Shown here in pieces: positions 1 through 10,273 of a stretch of 64,000 nt of DNA (the stretch's first letter is position 1; each line of letters starts with the position of its first letter). Under the pieces are notes generated by a model. That model did not search any database. It had not been told where the DNA came from and saw only the letters and a program-made list of their open reading frames with translations. Location: the NCBI GenBank assembly GCA_963931925.1, contig OZ007571.1, forward strand, positions 61,715,589 to 61,779,588, given 5' to 3'. A program made the translations under genes and the position numbers. This DNA is from Onchidella celtica. Its lineage: Eukaryota; Mollusca; Gastropoda; Systellommatophora; Onchidiidae.

Positions 1-185
1 TATAGAATTCAGCAAATAGTAGTATAGTTATTTCTCTGGAGGAAATAAATCATTATCCTTTCTTCTGTCATGGCAGTTGAAAATTAATGCTGGCAAAGTT
101 TGTACAGATACACCGGTCTTGAAGGGTTAAGAGTCACTGCGCACCGTGTCAAGCCTGATTTGCTCGGTTTTGACTCAAACTAGAA

Positions 186-260
186 CAGTGAGTCTCAACC
201 TTTTTTGTCCCACGCCCCACTTGAATGTTCTCAAAAACAACAATAAAATGTTGCGCTCCA
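186..260 (+). mobile_element. hAT-like 5' terminus (fragment)
   Basis: The sequence begins CAGTGAGTCTCAACC and runs into a C-rich stretch. This resembles the CAGTGGTTCTCAACC-type ends of non-autonomous hAT elements. I could not find a matching right end or an 8-bp target duplication, so it is either a fragment or a chance match. The rest of 1-510 shows no recognisable gene or repeat. Confidence 0.3.
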
Positions 261-510
261 CCATCACGGGACAAAATTAGTTTACAATTACATTATATCA
301 AAGAAAACGTTTTAAAAGTGTATGTATTCAGTATGTATACATTCGAACGAAGTTGTAATTAAAACCATTGCGACTTATACAAACAGCAGGACATATATAC
401 AGTAAAGTTACAATATACCATGAAATTAAGAGGAAAATATCCCTACGCCAAATTCTGAAGTCCGACCAAAATACTGCCTTGCTCCACCTTAAGAAACACT
501 GTGCTAGAAC

Positions 511-928
511 CAAAGATACTAGAATTGACAAGATAAGACAGCTAGTGCTTTTAGCGTCCTCGCATTTCGCACCGCCACCTAGCGGCAAACGCGTGGAAGT
601 CACCAAAATTACCGTATTATACAAAGCCAAATAGGGAAAATATTGAATTTTGTTCATTGTTCAGCTATTTCAATAGGCATTGACTGACGACACTTTTTGT
701 GGAATTATAACCTCAATCGCTGTGGAAAACTCTGGCTATTTTTTCTTTTCTTTAAAAATCTCAGTAGCATTGACACAAGTTTGCATCATAAATTTACCAT
801 TATATCAAGCATTCTTTTCATGCGCCATCAGCCCTGCCCCCGATCAGCGCGCAAATTGTGTGCAAGTTTTTTTTTTTTTTGTGATGCAAAGAAAACGGTG
901 TCTCATCTTATCGGTTCTAGTATCTTTG
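511..928. mobile_element. M1 MITE, copy 1
   Basis: A 418-bp element with terminal inverted repeats of about 30 bp. The left end reads CAAAGATACTAGAATTGACA, and the right end, reverse complemented, reads CAAAGATACTAGAACCGATA. A second copy at 6547-6966 matches along its whole length. There is no transposase coding capacity, so it is a non-autonomous DNA transposon. The short frames at 368-985 cross it and look incidental. Target duplication is unclear (AGAAC occurs near both ends but is offset), so the superfamily is not assigned. Confidence 0.75.
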
Positions 929-1270
929 TCAGAACTTCCCTTGAAAGTAGCTAGGCAGACATTTTTCCGTCTCACAGTTGCGTGAGGTCCAATGCAGTCT
1001 ACATCTCACACAAAAACCTAGGCACAACAGACTTGACTTAATGCTGTGGGCTTGAATTCAGTAGATCCCCTGCGCAAGCGTAAATTTATCGAATCCGCAT
1101 CAGTTTCCAGGATTCTAATTCAGCATCGACACTGCCCACCCATTCCCCACATAGAGTAAGCAGGAAACTGACAATACAATGGACCACAGAGCTACAGAAT
1201 CATGTCAGTGAACGGGGCGTCAGGCAGGATCTCTCTGGGGATGAGGGCGTGAGGGAGCAACCATAGAGAT
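929..1270. other. Unclassified non-repetitive stretch
   Basis: I see no open frame with normal protein composition, no RNA gene and no copy of the dispersed families here. It separates M1 from the purine-rich array. Confidence 0.5.
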
Positions 1271-1274
1271 GTTC

Positions 1275-1660
1275 TACTCCAAACAGAGAGAGAGGGAGGG
1301 AGGGAGAGAAAGAAAGAAAGAGAGAGGGGGCGGGGGGGGGGGGCAAAGATAGAGACAAGAACAAGATTAAGACTTTTTTGAGTTCATTAATTATATTGAT
1401 CGCTAGATAGACAGACCGGCGGAGCGACGGACGGACGGACAGACAGACAGATAGACAGATAGATATTCGTTGGATGGGTGGATGGACGGAAAGGTGAATA
1501 CATAGACAGACAAACAGACAGACAAAGAGACAGGCAGACAGGTGGGTAGATAGAAAGATAGACAGACAGACAGACAATCAGACACACAGACAAAAAGACG
1601 GATAGATAGACGGGTAGACAGACAGACAGCTAAAGAAAGAGAGAGGGAGGGGGAAGGAAG
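1275..1660. repeat. GA / GACA / GATA low-complexity array
   Basis: An imperfect compound microsatellite: GGGA/GAAA units, a G run near 1326-1343, then interspersed GACA, GATA and GGAC units. The opposite strand translates as Cys-Leu-Ser-Val repeats in all three frames (1200-1669), the usual product of a TGTC repeat and not a gene. Confidence 0.9.
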
Positions 1661-1779
1661 AAAAGTCACGAGACGTACTGGATGATTCTACTGGCAATCA
1701 AGATCAAATGAGCGACGAAAGGGCAAAAGCAGACAGGGGAAGGAAGGGTGGGGGTCATTCAATAGATTACTGAGTAGAA

Positions 1780-1989
1780 CCCGAGACAAAGAATACGCAG
1801 ACGAACCAGTCCTTCCCCCGCTAAATGTCCACACATTGCGCTCGTATAAATACGGTGAGTACTACTTTTTTTCGTTCAGTTATGTAGGGGTGTGGTGCGA
1901 ATTGTTGCATGGTTGACAACGATGATACGCGCGCAAGACGACGGACGTTATATGACGAATTGATTCGTCTGGGTATCTTGTGTCTCGGG
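1780..1989. mobile_element. M2 MITE, copy 1
   Basis: About 210 bp bounded by CCCGAGACAAAGAATACGCA on the left and the inverted counterpart ending TGTCTCGGG on the right. Imperfect inverted similarity extends about 80 bp inward, through a GCGCTCGTATAAATACGG-like block. A second copy at 7532-7765 lies in the opposite orientation. There is no coding capacity and the superfamily is unknown. Confidence 0.6.
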
Positions 1990-2029
1990 CACAACATTAG
2001 CGTTTATTTTTTTTAAATTTAAATCATAT

Positions 2030-2300
2030 TATAATGGAAGTAAGACCTCCAGTGTAATCATGAAAGGCGTTTTAACTGCTGAGCCTGAAATTCTACAAAA
2101 TATCATATTACACGCAGAAAGACACGAGGGTGTACGTAGGCATATTTTAAAAGATTTTCAAGTTCGTTATATTTTTCTTTCTTTCGTTGATTTTGAGCCA
2201 CAACTGAGTTGAACAGAAGAAAGTGTTCCGACATTTTGACCCGGAAGAAAGACGCATTTTCTTTGAGTAGAATTAAAAAGTATGACAGGACATTTTGTTC
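2030..2300 (-). repeat. Dispersed repeat G, copy 1
   Basis: The reverse complement matches 5395-5710 and 63705-64000 over about 250 bp. Shared blocks include CTTTCTTCTGTTCA, a CAGTTGTGG block and a TTTCATGATTACA block. The copies are diverged with no intact frame. The ends are not defined here; it may be part of a longer transposon. Confidence 0.65.
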
Positions 2301-2468
2301 TGCGCCTCAATTTACAAATTGGGGGGCCTTAGTTCTTGTGATAATAAATGGAGATGCCAATTGATAGTCGTACTGTATCAAAGAAATAAATCAAAGAAAA
2401 AAATAGGCCTACTATTTATTGAAGGGCTTAGTTCTACTTGGTGCCTAACTCAACCAGGAACCCTACTA

Positions 2469-2860
2469 GTGGGCTTGATAAATTGAACAATTTTATCGTT
2501 AAAAAATGATAGAAATATGAAACTTGGATCAAACATTCTCCTTACGATAGTGTTTAAGAATAATGTGTTGGCCACAAAGAAAAATCCAATATGGAGGCAA
2601 AATTCAAGATGGCCACCAAACGATGCAAATATCTATAGTTTGTTCCTTGTCTGCAAAGCATCGGGTATAGTCAGAAATGTTCGTCCTTATCAAGCCCGTT
2701 TCATTCTTTGTCAGAATAATAACCTTGAAAAAATTCAATATGGCCGGGGTATACAAGATGGCCGCAAAGCAATGCATTGTCTCCCACTAATTGTTAGAAA
2801 ATGCCGGAGTTCAGAAAGATTAATTTGGCAATTCTAAAAATATAGACTTGTCAAGCCCAC
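2469..2860. mobile_element. TA-flanked MITE (Tc1/mariner-like)
   Basis: The terminal inverted repeats begin GTGGGCTTGA on the left and end TCAAGCCCAC on the right, with TA directly outside both ends (2467-2468 and 2861-2862). A TA target duplication is typical of Tc1/mariner elements. The inside holds two related blocks with AATATGG and AAGATGGCC (about 2585-2625 and 2735-2775), suggesting an internal duplication. The frame at 2517-2837 lies wholly inside and matches no transposase I recognise. Confidence 0.6.
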
Positions 2861-2872
2861 TATAGGGAAATC

Positions 2873-3064
2873 CCACGCGTAGGATTGGCGTCAAGTTGGC
2901 ACATTGGATAGACATCGTACCTACGTAGGCCCGCTGGTTACAACCTCTCTCATAATTATGTCGGTTTGCTGTTAGGAATTGGCCCCAACGGTATTCTTAT
3001 CAAACCTATGTGAATCCTATACAGATCTACGTCCGGCTGGCGTAGGGATGCTTGCTGGTAGCCT
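2873..3064 (+). repeat. Dispersed repeat H, copy 1
   Basis: A repeat of about 190 bp with the blocks GTAGGATTGGCGTCAAG, CCTACGTAGGCCCGCTGGTT, ATCCTATACAGATCTACGTC and GGATGCTTGCTGG. The same order of blocks occurs at 49086-49270 and 60172-60362, with partial copies at 13928-14010, 59995-60075 and 62605-62745. No open frame or clear target duplication is seen. It may be a SINE or MITE. Confidence 0.65.
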
Positions 3065-3571
3065 ACAACAAACACACAGAGAAAGATAACTACAAAAAAA
3101 AAATGTCTCAGGCCAGCCAAACGAAAGAGAACGAGAGAGAGGAAACAGATAGACAGATGTAGATAAAGAAAGAAGAAAAGCTTATTGGGGGGGAAAACAG
3201 AAGCAGATATTACAGGCGTTGTCGGCCTTTCTTGCTTTGTGATTATGTGCTCAAAACTCTGATTACCGCCTTCCTTTTTCTTCCTAATCAACTATCGTTC
3301 ACAGAACTGAACAGTTACCTAAACACACTACCCACTGCGCAAAATTTACTGTCCTCTCACGACAATCTTTGCATCAATTACGGGCCGGAGGAGAGGGAGG
3401 GGGGGGGGGGAGAGAAGGCGGGAGGAGTGGGCATTAATGCCCAAGGGGGAATGCAGTAAAACGTATCTAAGAGCAAACAGAAGAACAGCAAACAAAATAA
3501 AACCAAAGGAACGGGGAAAGTGAAGCCTAGCCATTATAGCCTAATCATCCAGTACTGGAACCAACAGAAAC

Positions 3572-3604
3572 AGTTTATCCCGGGCAACGCCGGGATCTTG
3601 GCTA
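3572..3604 (+). mobile_element. Helitron 3' terminus
   Basis: A short GC-rich hairpin (CCCGG-GCAAC-GCCGGG) is followed by ATCTTGG and then CTAG, with T next to it. A hairpin plus CTRR end followed by T is the known 3' signature of Helitrons. About 30 bp upstream also match the fragment at 25728-25794. The 5' TC end was not located, so only this end is called. Confidence 0.5.
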
Positions 3605-3639
3605 GTTTTTAAAAAAAAAAATGGCCATCTAATTCGCTC

Positions 3640-3676
<37 letters not shown>

Positions 3677-4265
3677 CTGTCTGTCTCTCTCTCTTTCCTC
3701 CCCCCCCCCTCTTTTTCCGTGTCTGCTCTCCCTGTTACTGTCCGTGTCTCTCTCTCTCTCTTCTCTCTCTCTCTCCGTGCCTTCTGTCTCTCTGTCTCTC
3801 CCCTCTATCTCTTTCTTTCTCTATCTCTTTCCGTGTTTCCTGTCTCTGTCTCCTCTCTCTCATACACACATGTGTATACACGTGCTGACACGAAGAAAAG
3901 CACACAAAAACGCAAGGAGAAAGGCTGACGGGGGACACACAGACAGACAGACACACACACAAACAAACAAGCACATAGAAATAATGGGGGAGAGAATAAA
4001 AAGAGAAATGCACATGTGCACATAGCAAGAGAGCTTGGAGGCGAGAGAGAAAGAGAGACAGAGTGAGTAAGTGGATGAGTGATAGAAATAAAACGAGAGA
4101 GAGGGAGAGAGAGAGAGAGAGACAAACACTATCATTCCGTTCGGCGTGTGACCTCACTCCCATCACCAGCGCCAAAAAAAGGGTCAACCTCCCAACCCCC
4201 CCCCCCAACACACGCACATATCAATCTACAAACACTCACGCACACACACACACATATATATACAC
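3640..4265. repeat. TCTG / CT / CA / GA microsatellite cluster
   Basis: Successive tracts: TCTG (about 3646-3685), CT-rich to 3860, a mixed ACAC/ACAG stretch (3935-3980), GA (about 4090-4122), a C run (4198-4206), then CA running into TATA (4236-4264). The Ser-Leu and Arg-Glu open frames on both strands are translations of these tracts. Confidence 0.9.
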
Positions 4266-4476
4266 GGCGGTTGGACAAGCCCTGAGCTGGCAGAACACAG
4301 CCTGCGCGAGTGATTCTCCAGGGAAAACTGAAAACATTTGTTACGATGAAAAACACAGTCAGTCAGGACATCGAGAGAATTATTTATGGGCATTGTTGTT
4401 TGCCTGCCAGCAATTACCTTGACAATACCTGAGATGGCAAAACCGACTATGTAAAATTCAGCAGTAGAAGCAATAC

Positions 4477-4960
4477 AGATCCATGAACGAATTATTTTCT
4501 AAATTGGACCTAGAGCGCGTTTTTGTCCTTTCTGAAAGAGCCTATAATAAGATAAGATATGACTTTATTATCCTGTTTCCAGGAAATTTGTTGTCACAGC
4601 ATTTAGTAACAGTACAACAGTAAATACAATATCTAAGACCTACAGGTCTTTAAACGCACACCGTACACACGCACATTGCTCACACAACATTACCAGCAAG
4701 TTCATTTAAAAACTTGTTTACACATTTACAAAATTCTTTTCAGGACCAATGTGATAAAATCAATACGGAACTGTTTAATTCTGTTTGTGAAAATAATCTA
4801 GAAGCTCTGGTTACCAAGCATGAATAAAGCACCCAAAACAGACAGTGAAACGCACAATGTGGCCGTTATCGTGCCGACGAGCTGTAAACCGGAACTCAAA
4901 CTCAATACATTAGCTCGATTGTGTTGTTGTTGCTATTTTGTTGTTGATAATGCCAACTAC
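4477..4960 (+). repeat. Dispersed repeat F, copy 1 (interrupted)
   Basis: Blocks shared with 32700-33960 and, inverted, with 28065-28190 and 40905-41165. They include GAATTATTTTCT, TGTCCTTTCTGA, TTTACACATTTACA, a CAATGTGGCCGTTATCGTG block and AACTCAAACTCAA. Element K (4535-4705) interrupts it. No coding capacity is seen. Confidence 0.6.
4535..4705 (-). mobile_element. Repeat K, retroelement-like 3' tail, copy 1
   Basis: Read on the minus strand, the sequence ends AAAGTCATATCTTATCTTAT, a short tandem tail like those of non-LTR retrotransposons or SINEs. A second copy with the same tail is at 42185-42310. It interrupts repeat F, since the flanking F blocks are contiguous in the other F copies. 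Retroelement origin is inferred from the tail only. Confidence 0.5.
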
Positions 4961-5066
4961 GTAAAATTCAATAATGGAAGCAAAACAAACTGGGTTGTGT
5001 TGTAGTTATTTTGCTATTTGTTAATATTGCTATTGTTTTTCATTGATATAGATCTAGCTGTTTTTA

Positions 5067-5268
5067 GGGGTAAGCCAGACCAGACCAAGGCTGGCGAAGG
5101 CCCCACACTGGCGGCTCACCATCTAATTATTATGCATGGCAGTAAAACACTACTCACAACCCACACCGCGGTGGTATGGGCAGTTAGTAGTGTTACAGTG
5201 TGATGCATAATAATTAGGTGGTGAGCCACCAGTGTGGGGCCTTCGCCAGCCTTGGTCTGGCTTAACCC
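5067..5268. mobile_element. FB1 foldback MITE
   Basis: A near-perfect palindrome of 202 bp. The left arm (5067-5165) and right arm (5176-5268) are inverted copies, sharing AAGGCTGGCGAAGGCCCCAC and CTAATTATTATGCAT, with CCGCGG near the centre. Termini are GGGGTAAGCC and GGCTTAACCC, and TTA lies outside both ends (5064-5066, 5269-5271). A TTA/TAA duplication would fit PIF/Harbinger (Tourist-like) elements, but 3 bp is weak evidence. Confidence 0.65.
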
Positions 5269-5394
5269 TTATGCTGACTAGCCGGCCAGGGCAATATCAA
5301 TCTTGCAAATTTTCCTTGTACCAAGACCAGCAGCTGCAAATCTAGATCTAGGTTACATTAACAACGACATTTGGATTCCAATCAAAGACTAATC

Positions 5395-5710
5395 GATATT
5401 TTTGTTACACCACAATTCCTTGCAGAGTACACAGATGTGATAAAGTTGAGTTTCGGCCAGCAATGTATAAAGCGTGGCGTAGATACCAATATCTGGTGAC
5501 ACATTTCGATTCATGTCGGAATCCTTTCTTCTGTTCACCTCAGTTGTGGCTTAAAATCAACGAAAGTATTAACAAATATTTCGAACTTCCAGACATTTTA
5601 AAATATACCCACGTACCTCTTTACGTCTTTCTAAGCGTGATATGATATTTGGTAGAATTTAAAGCTCAGCGGTTAAACAGCCTTTCATGATTACATCGGA
5701 AGCCTTACTT
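5395..5710 (+). repeat. Dispersed repeat G, copy 2
   Basis: Aligns with the reverse complement of 2030-2300 and with 63705-64000. Conserved blocks are GTGATAAAGTTGAGTTTCGG, CCTTTCTTCTGTTCACCTCA and CCTTTCATGATTACATC. The 60-residue frame at 5463-5645 is disrupted in the other copies and is not called as a gene. The following 5711-6000 shows nothing recognisable. Confidence 0.6.
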
Positions 5711-6000
5711 CCTTTGATGCTGTAGTTGCAGTTGTTTGCGACGAAAGTACTGTTACTATTGCCCTTGTAGGTGTCAGTGCTATTTCATGCTGACGTTCAT
5801 GGCAAACATGGTTAACCTTTCACATCGTATGGGCCAGACCTGAACTAAATGCAAAGATGAAGAGGGCCGGATCCTAAGTCTCTCACTTCATATGAAAGCC
5901 CTTCTAGAAATGACATAATTTGCATACACCAGCTAGTGGGATGTAGAAATCGACCGATTTCGTCTCCGCATCCTGAGTGGGATGTTCAGAACATGTCGGG

Positions 6001-6261
6001 ACTTCAGTTCCTGCTAGGCATGCTTGCTCTATCTCCTTTTTCTAAAACATCGGAGATTTTTTCAATGGTTAGAACAGGCATAACATACAAATGCACACTT
6101 TGACACTTGCTTAAAATGCGTTGTGGCACTTATCAAGCTGTTTCACAGTTCCCATTTATTCTAACTCCGTATCATGATACAAAAGCCGCAAGCGTAATAT
6201 AATATTGAATTTCTCAGTTGTGCAAATAGTGGTGTTGAAAATAAAAAAAATTAAGGTCGGG
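6001..6261 (+). mobile_element. M3 MITE, diverged copy
   Basis: Matches the M3 consensus over most of its length, including ACTTTGACACTTG, AATGCGTTGTGGCACTTATC and TTTCTCAGTTGTGCA. The termini are eroded compared with 9667-9911. M3 is about 250 bp with inverted ends of about 37 bp (consensus GCAACCTTAGTTCTTGTTTG). It has nine copies or fragments in the window, the most abundant family here. Confidence 0.65.
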
Positions 6262-6546
6262 ATGGGGTCAACTTGACGATCAAAGGTTTGACGAAATCAT
6301 TTTCCTATTATTTTTGTTTCTGTTGTCGTTTGATAGTTCATCGACCAGTGTGTAAAATAATCATTATTTTCGTCCAGCCCCGAGGACTAGCAAAACTTGC
6401 TTGGCAGGCCATAAATAGCCCGCGGGTTATTTGTTGTTTTTCGTTGAGTTTTATGGTATAATATTTTATCCTAAATGTTATCCTAACATTTCCTAGAGCG
6501 CTCTGAGGCAGGTCAGTTTTCTGACAGTTTTGATTCGAACTTTAAC

Positions 6547-6966
6547 CACAGATACTAGAACTGATAAGATGAGACAGTTGGTGCTTTTAGCTTGCACACA
6601 TTTCGCACCGCCACCTAGCGGTAAACGTGCGAAAGTCATGAAAAGTGCCGTATTATACAAAGCCAAATAAGGAAAATATTGAATTTTGTTCACTGTTCAG
6701 CTATCGCTATGGGCCTTGATTGACGTCACTTTTTGTGGAATTATAACCTCAGTCGCTGTGGGAAAAACTCTTGACTTCTTCTTTTTTTCTTTTAGTCGCA
6801 GTGGCACTGTCACAATTTTGCATCATAAATTTACCATTGTATCAAGCATTCTTTTCATACTATGTGCCATCGGCCCCGTATCCGATCAGCACGCAAACTG
6901 TGTGCACGGTTTTTTTTAGTGGTGCGAAGAAGACAGTCTCTCATCTTATCGCTTCTACTATCTTTG
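6547..6966. mobile_element. M1 MITE, copy 2
   Basis: A 420-bp element colinear with 511-928. The left end reads CACAGATACTAGAACTGATA and the right end is its imperfect inverse, ending TCTACTATCTTTG. The middle shares TATACAAAGCCAAATA and TTTTTGTGGAATTATAACCT with copy 1. Frames at 6493-7068 cross its ends and are incidental. The following 6967-7460 has no recognisable gene. Confidence 0.75.
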
Positions 6967-7531
6967 CTTCAACTTCTTTCCAGACAACTAGCGAGACAGG
7001 CTTGTCTTGTTTTGGTCTCGCCAATGCGCAAGGCCCCGTTCAGCTCCAAAGTCCGCATGTCACGTTAAAACACCGAGACGAAACAGTCGCGTCTCAGTGA
7101 GCTACCAGCCTCACGTGGAATTGATGTAGCAGAACAGAAAAAATTATTATCTCGTAACCTCTGACCAGCCGAAGGCGATAGTCGATCAAAATTTGCTCCG
7201 GGCAAATTCGCAATGCAATTATCACATCACAGATGCAAAGGACCTCTAATCTCCATTTACATAATTTAACGTCGGTGCAATCATGCTTCAGAACATGAAA
7301 CACACTAACATTTAAAAAAAAAAAAACAAGAAAAAACACACAAAATCATTATGTGTGCCCGGTGGCCATGTTGGATTTTTGTTGGCACAGTGAAGTTGTT
7401 GGACAGTGTTGAGGTTAGGCCCATGGGCGCACTGAATCCAATCTGTTTTGCCTCGGTGTTTTTTTTTGGGGGGGGGGGGGGGGGGAGGGGGGGGCGATAG
7501 AGTTAAACATGACTTCGTGCACTAGTGAGAC

Positions 7532-7765
7532 ATGAGACATAGGATATCAAGACGGTTCAATTCCTCAAATTCCGTCCGTCGAATTGCGCGCGTACTATCC
7601 ATGCCAACAATGCAACAATTCACACCACACCCCTTCATAATTGAACGAAAAAGGCTGGTGCCACAGAGCCCAGTGAGTAGTGCTCACCGTGTTTATACGC
7701 GCGCAAGTTATGGACATAATATAGTGGAAGAAGGAATGGTCCGTCTCGGTATTCTGTGTCTCGGT
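7532..7765. mobile_element. M2 MITE, copy 2 (inverted)
   Basis: The core (AATGCAACAATTCACACCAC and GTTTATACGCGCGCAAG) is the reverse complement of the M2 core at 1780-1989. Ends are TGAGACATAGGATATCA and the inverse of CCGAGACACAGAATACCGAG. It follows a poly-G run at about 7468-7494. The 85-residue frame at 7532-7789 spans the element and has no family support. Confidence 0.55.
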
Positions 7766-7829
7766 GATTCAAAAGAAGTTCAAGACTGAGACAAAACCGA
7801 CGTAAAAACAACAAAAAAGTTGGGGGAAA

Positions 7830-8465
7830 GAGACAAGCAGACAGACAGACAGACAGACAGCAGGGAGGCATAAAAGGATGGAAACAGAGGGATAGGTATA
7901 TAGACAGACAGAAGATAAATAGATAAATTGATAGATAGACAGACACATTGAGACAGAGAGACAGACACATACAGACAGAGAGACAGACACATACAGACAG
8001 AGAGACAGACACATACATACAGAGAGACAGACACATACAGACAGAGAGAGAGACACATACAGACAGAGAGACAGACACATACAGACAGAGAGACAGACAC
8101 ATACAGACAGAGAGACAGACACATACAGACAGAGAGAACTTTCTTTAGACACATTGAGACAGAGAGTCAGACACATACAAACAGAGAGACAGACACATAC
8201 AGACAGAGAGACAGACACATACAAACAGAGAGACAGACACATACAAACAGAGAGACAGACACATACAGACAGAGAGACAGACACATACAAACAGGGAGAC
8301 AGACACATACAAACAGAGAGACAGACACATACAGAGAGTCAGACAGAGTGAGAGGCCGTTAGATAGATGGATGGATGGATGAATGTGTGGACGTGGACGG
8401 ACGAACAGACTTAGAGACAGATGTACAGACAGACAGGCAGGCATGAAGACAGACAGACAGACAAA
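7830..8465. repeat. 22-bp minisatellite in a GACA array
   Basis: The unit is about 22 bp (ACAGACAGAGAGACAGACAC plus AT), repeated about 17-18 times from 7942 to 8340. A variant start (ACACATTGAGACAGAGAG) occurs at about 7945 and again at about 8152, so a block of about 210 bp has itself been duplicated. The left block mostly has ACATACAGACAG units and the right block is richer in ACATACAAACAG variants. Simple GACA/GATA units flank both sides. Both strands translate as repeats only. Confidence 0.9.
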
Positions 8466-8830
8466 TAGAAATTTTATTTAACTAAGACAACATTTGCTTC
8501 TTATTCTCAGAAAAACTTTCTGAACTTCCTTTCGTAAAACATACCGTGGAGGTTCAGCAGGTGTAATTTCATACCCAAGCTTACACAAGTCTAGGTACAG
8601 GATTACACAGATTAAAATTTTCTAAAAATAAAAAACGATTCCTGAGTACAGACGCTGTAACTTTCATTTCTGCTGGAATGTTCATTGAAATGAAAATGAA
8701 AATGAAAATCACAGGTTTTTTTTTCTTTTGCATTTTCTTATTTTTATTGAACGTTAAGTTTCTTCCTTCTGATTGGTTTTTCCTGCAAGATGCAATATGG
8801 AGAGGACCGGGCAGGGGGGAGCAGACATAA
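8466..8830. other. AT-rich stretch, nothing recognised
   Basis: AT-rich DNA with a short GAAAAT repeat near 8686-8710 and a T run near 8716-8724. No gene or dispersed repeat was recognised. Confidence 0.4.
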
Positions 8831-9180
8831 CGGGGGTGGGGGGGGGGGGGAGACAAACAGAGAGAACGAGAGGGAGAGGGTGAGAGAGAGAGAGAGAGAA
8901 ACATATAGCTAGCGAGAAAGAGAGAGATAATCAGGGAAAGAGAGAAACAGACAGATGCAGAGAGATAGAGGGAGAGAGAGAGAGAGAAAGAAATACAAAT
9001 ACAAAGAGAGAGAGGGGGGCAGAGAGAGAGGGAGAGCAACAGGCAGAGACAGCGAGAAAGAGGGAGTAGAGAGAGAGAGAGGGAGAAGACACACAGAGAG
9101 AGAAAGAGAGAGAGAGAGAAGCAGATCTAGCAAGAGACAAAAAGAGAGAGATAGTCAGAAGACAGACAGAAGAAGATGAA
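8830..9180. repeat. GA-rich tract
   Basis: A G run (8832-8850) followed by about 330 bp of imperfect GA with GACA and GGGA interruptions. Arg-Glu (plus) and Ser-Leu (minus) frames are translations of the tract. Confidence 0.9.
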
Positions 9181-9666
9181 TGAAAACAAGAAGGAGATGG
9201 CGATGACAAAGAAAGATGGAAAGAAAGACAGATAGACGGACACAAGCGAGGAAAGAAGGAGAGAAGTGAACACGATGACAAAGATGGACGGCTTCGCCAA
9301 ACCCAGTCGACAGACAGACAGACAGATGGCCTGGACAACCACACAGAGGGAGAATGATTGAGTTATAGAGAGACATGAAGTCCGATATCTGGCTCTTTGG
9401 GCCAGCGGACTGGATCAACATAGTGCAGACAAGAGGCAGAGGAAGACAAATATTTTAGTTTTATATAAAGCCAGGACAGACCTTGCTGGCAGATAGTCGC
9501 ACGTGACAAACTAGATTCTAGTAAAAGGATAATTTACTCTGGACAATCTGAGAGCAAGTCCAACTCCTACCCAAAAACCCGTTCAAACACGTTGTGAAGT
9601 GACCAGGTTTTGAAGCATATTTTATCAGTAGCTTTGTTTTTCATTTCAGTCAGTTGTCAAGAAAAG

Positions 9667-9911
9667 CGTAGTGCTAGTTTGTTCTGTTTCCATTTTCTGA
9701 AAAACTGGAGATCTTTTAGTATGTAGACAGAGGTATAATAAACGAACACACTGACACTTGTTTAAAATACATTGCGGCATTATCAAGCTGTTTCACAATT
9801 CCGATTTATTCTAACTCCTTATCATAATAACTAAAGTTGTGAACGTTTAACATCGAATTTCTCAGTTGTGCAAAAAAAGTTGGAGTTGAAACAAACAAGA
9901 ACTAAGATTGC
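9667..9911 (+). mobile_element. M3 MITE, near full-length
   Basis: About 245 bp. Left arm has TAGTTTGTTCTGTTTCCATT, then CTGGAGATCTTTTAGTATGT. The right arm has TTTCTCAGTTGTGCAAAAAA, then GAAACAAACAAGAACTAAGA and TTGC. The two ends are inverted copies of about 37 bp. No open frame is present. The target duplication could not be defined, so the superfamily is unassigned. Confidence 0.75.
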
Positions 9912-10273
9912 AAACCTGAGACCAACACCCACTCCTACCCCAAAAACTTGTTCAAGCACAATAATTATGTGACCCGGTCTCTCGAACCGATTATTAAGTC
10001 GTAAAAACTAAACGGAGAAAACTGCGTTGTAAACTGCCAAAGATGGTTTCAATCTAGAATAATGATTGTGAAACAGTAGGCATTTGGTTCGACAGTGAAT
10101 TGGGGGGGGGGGGGCGAATTTCAAATCTAATGGGAGGAATTAACCATGGGAGGAATTCGGGAGGAATTTCAGTCAGAGGAGGAACTTCAAAGTGGGGAAA
10201 GAATGACTGCTCTGTACACTGTGTTTAATATAGAAGTTATACGATTCCTTCAGGTACGCATTTCTTTTTGGAT

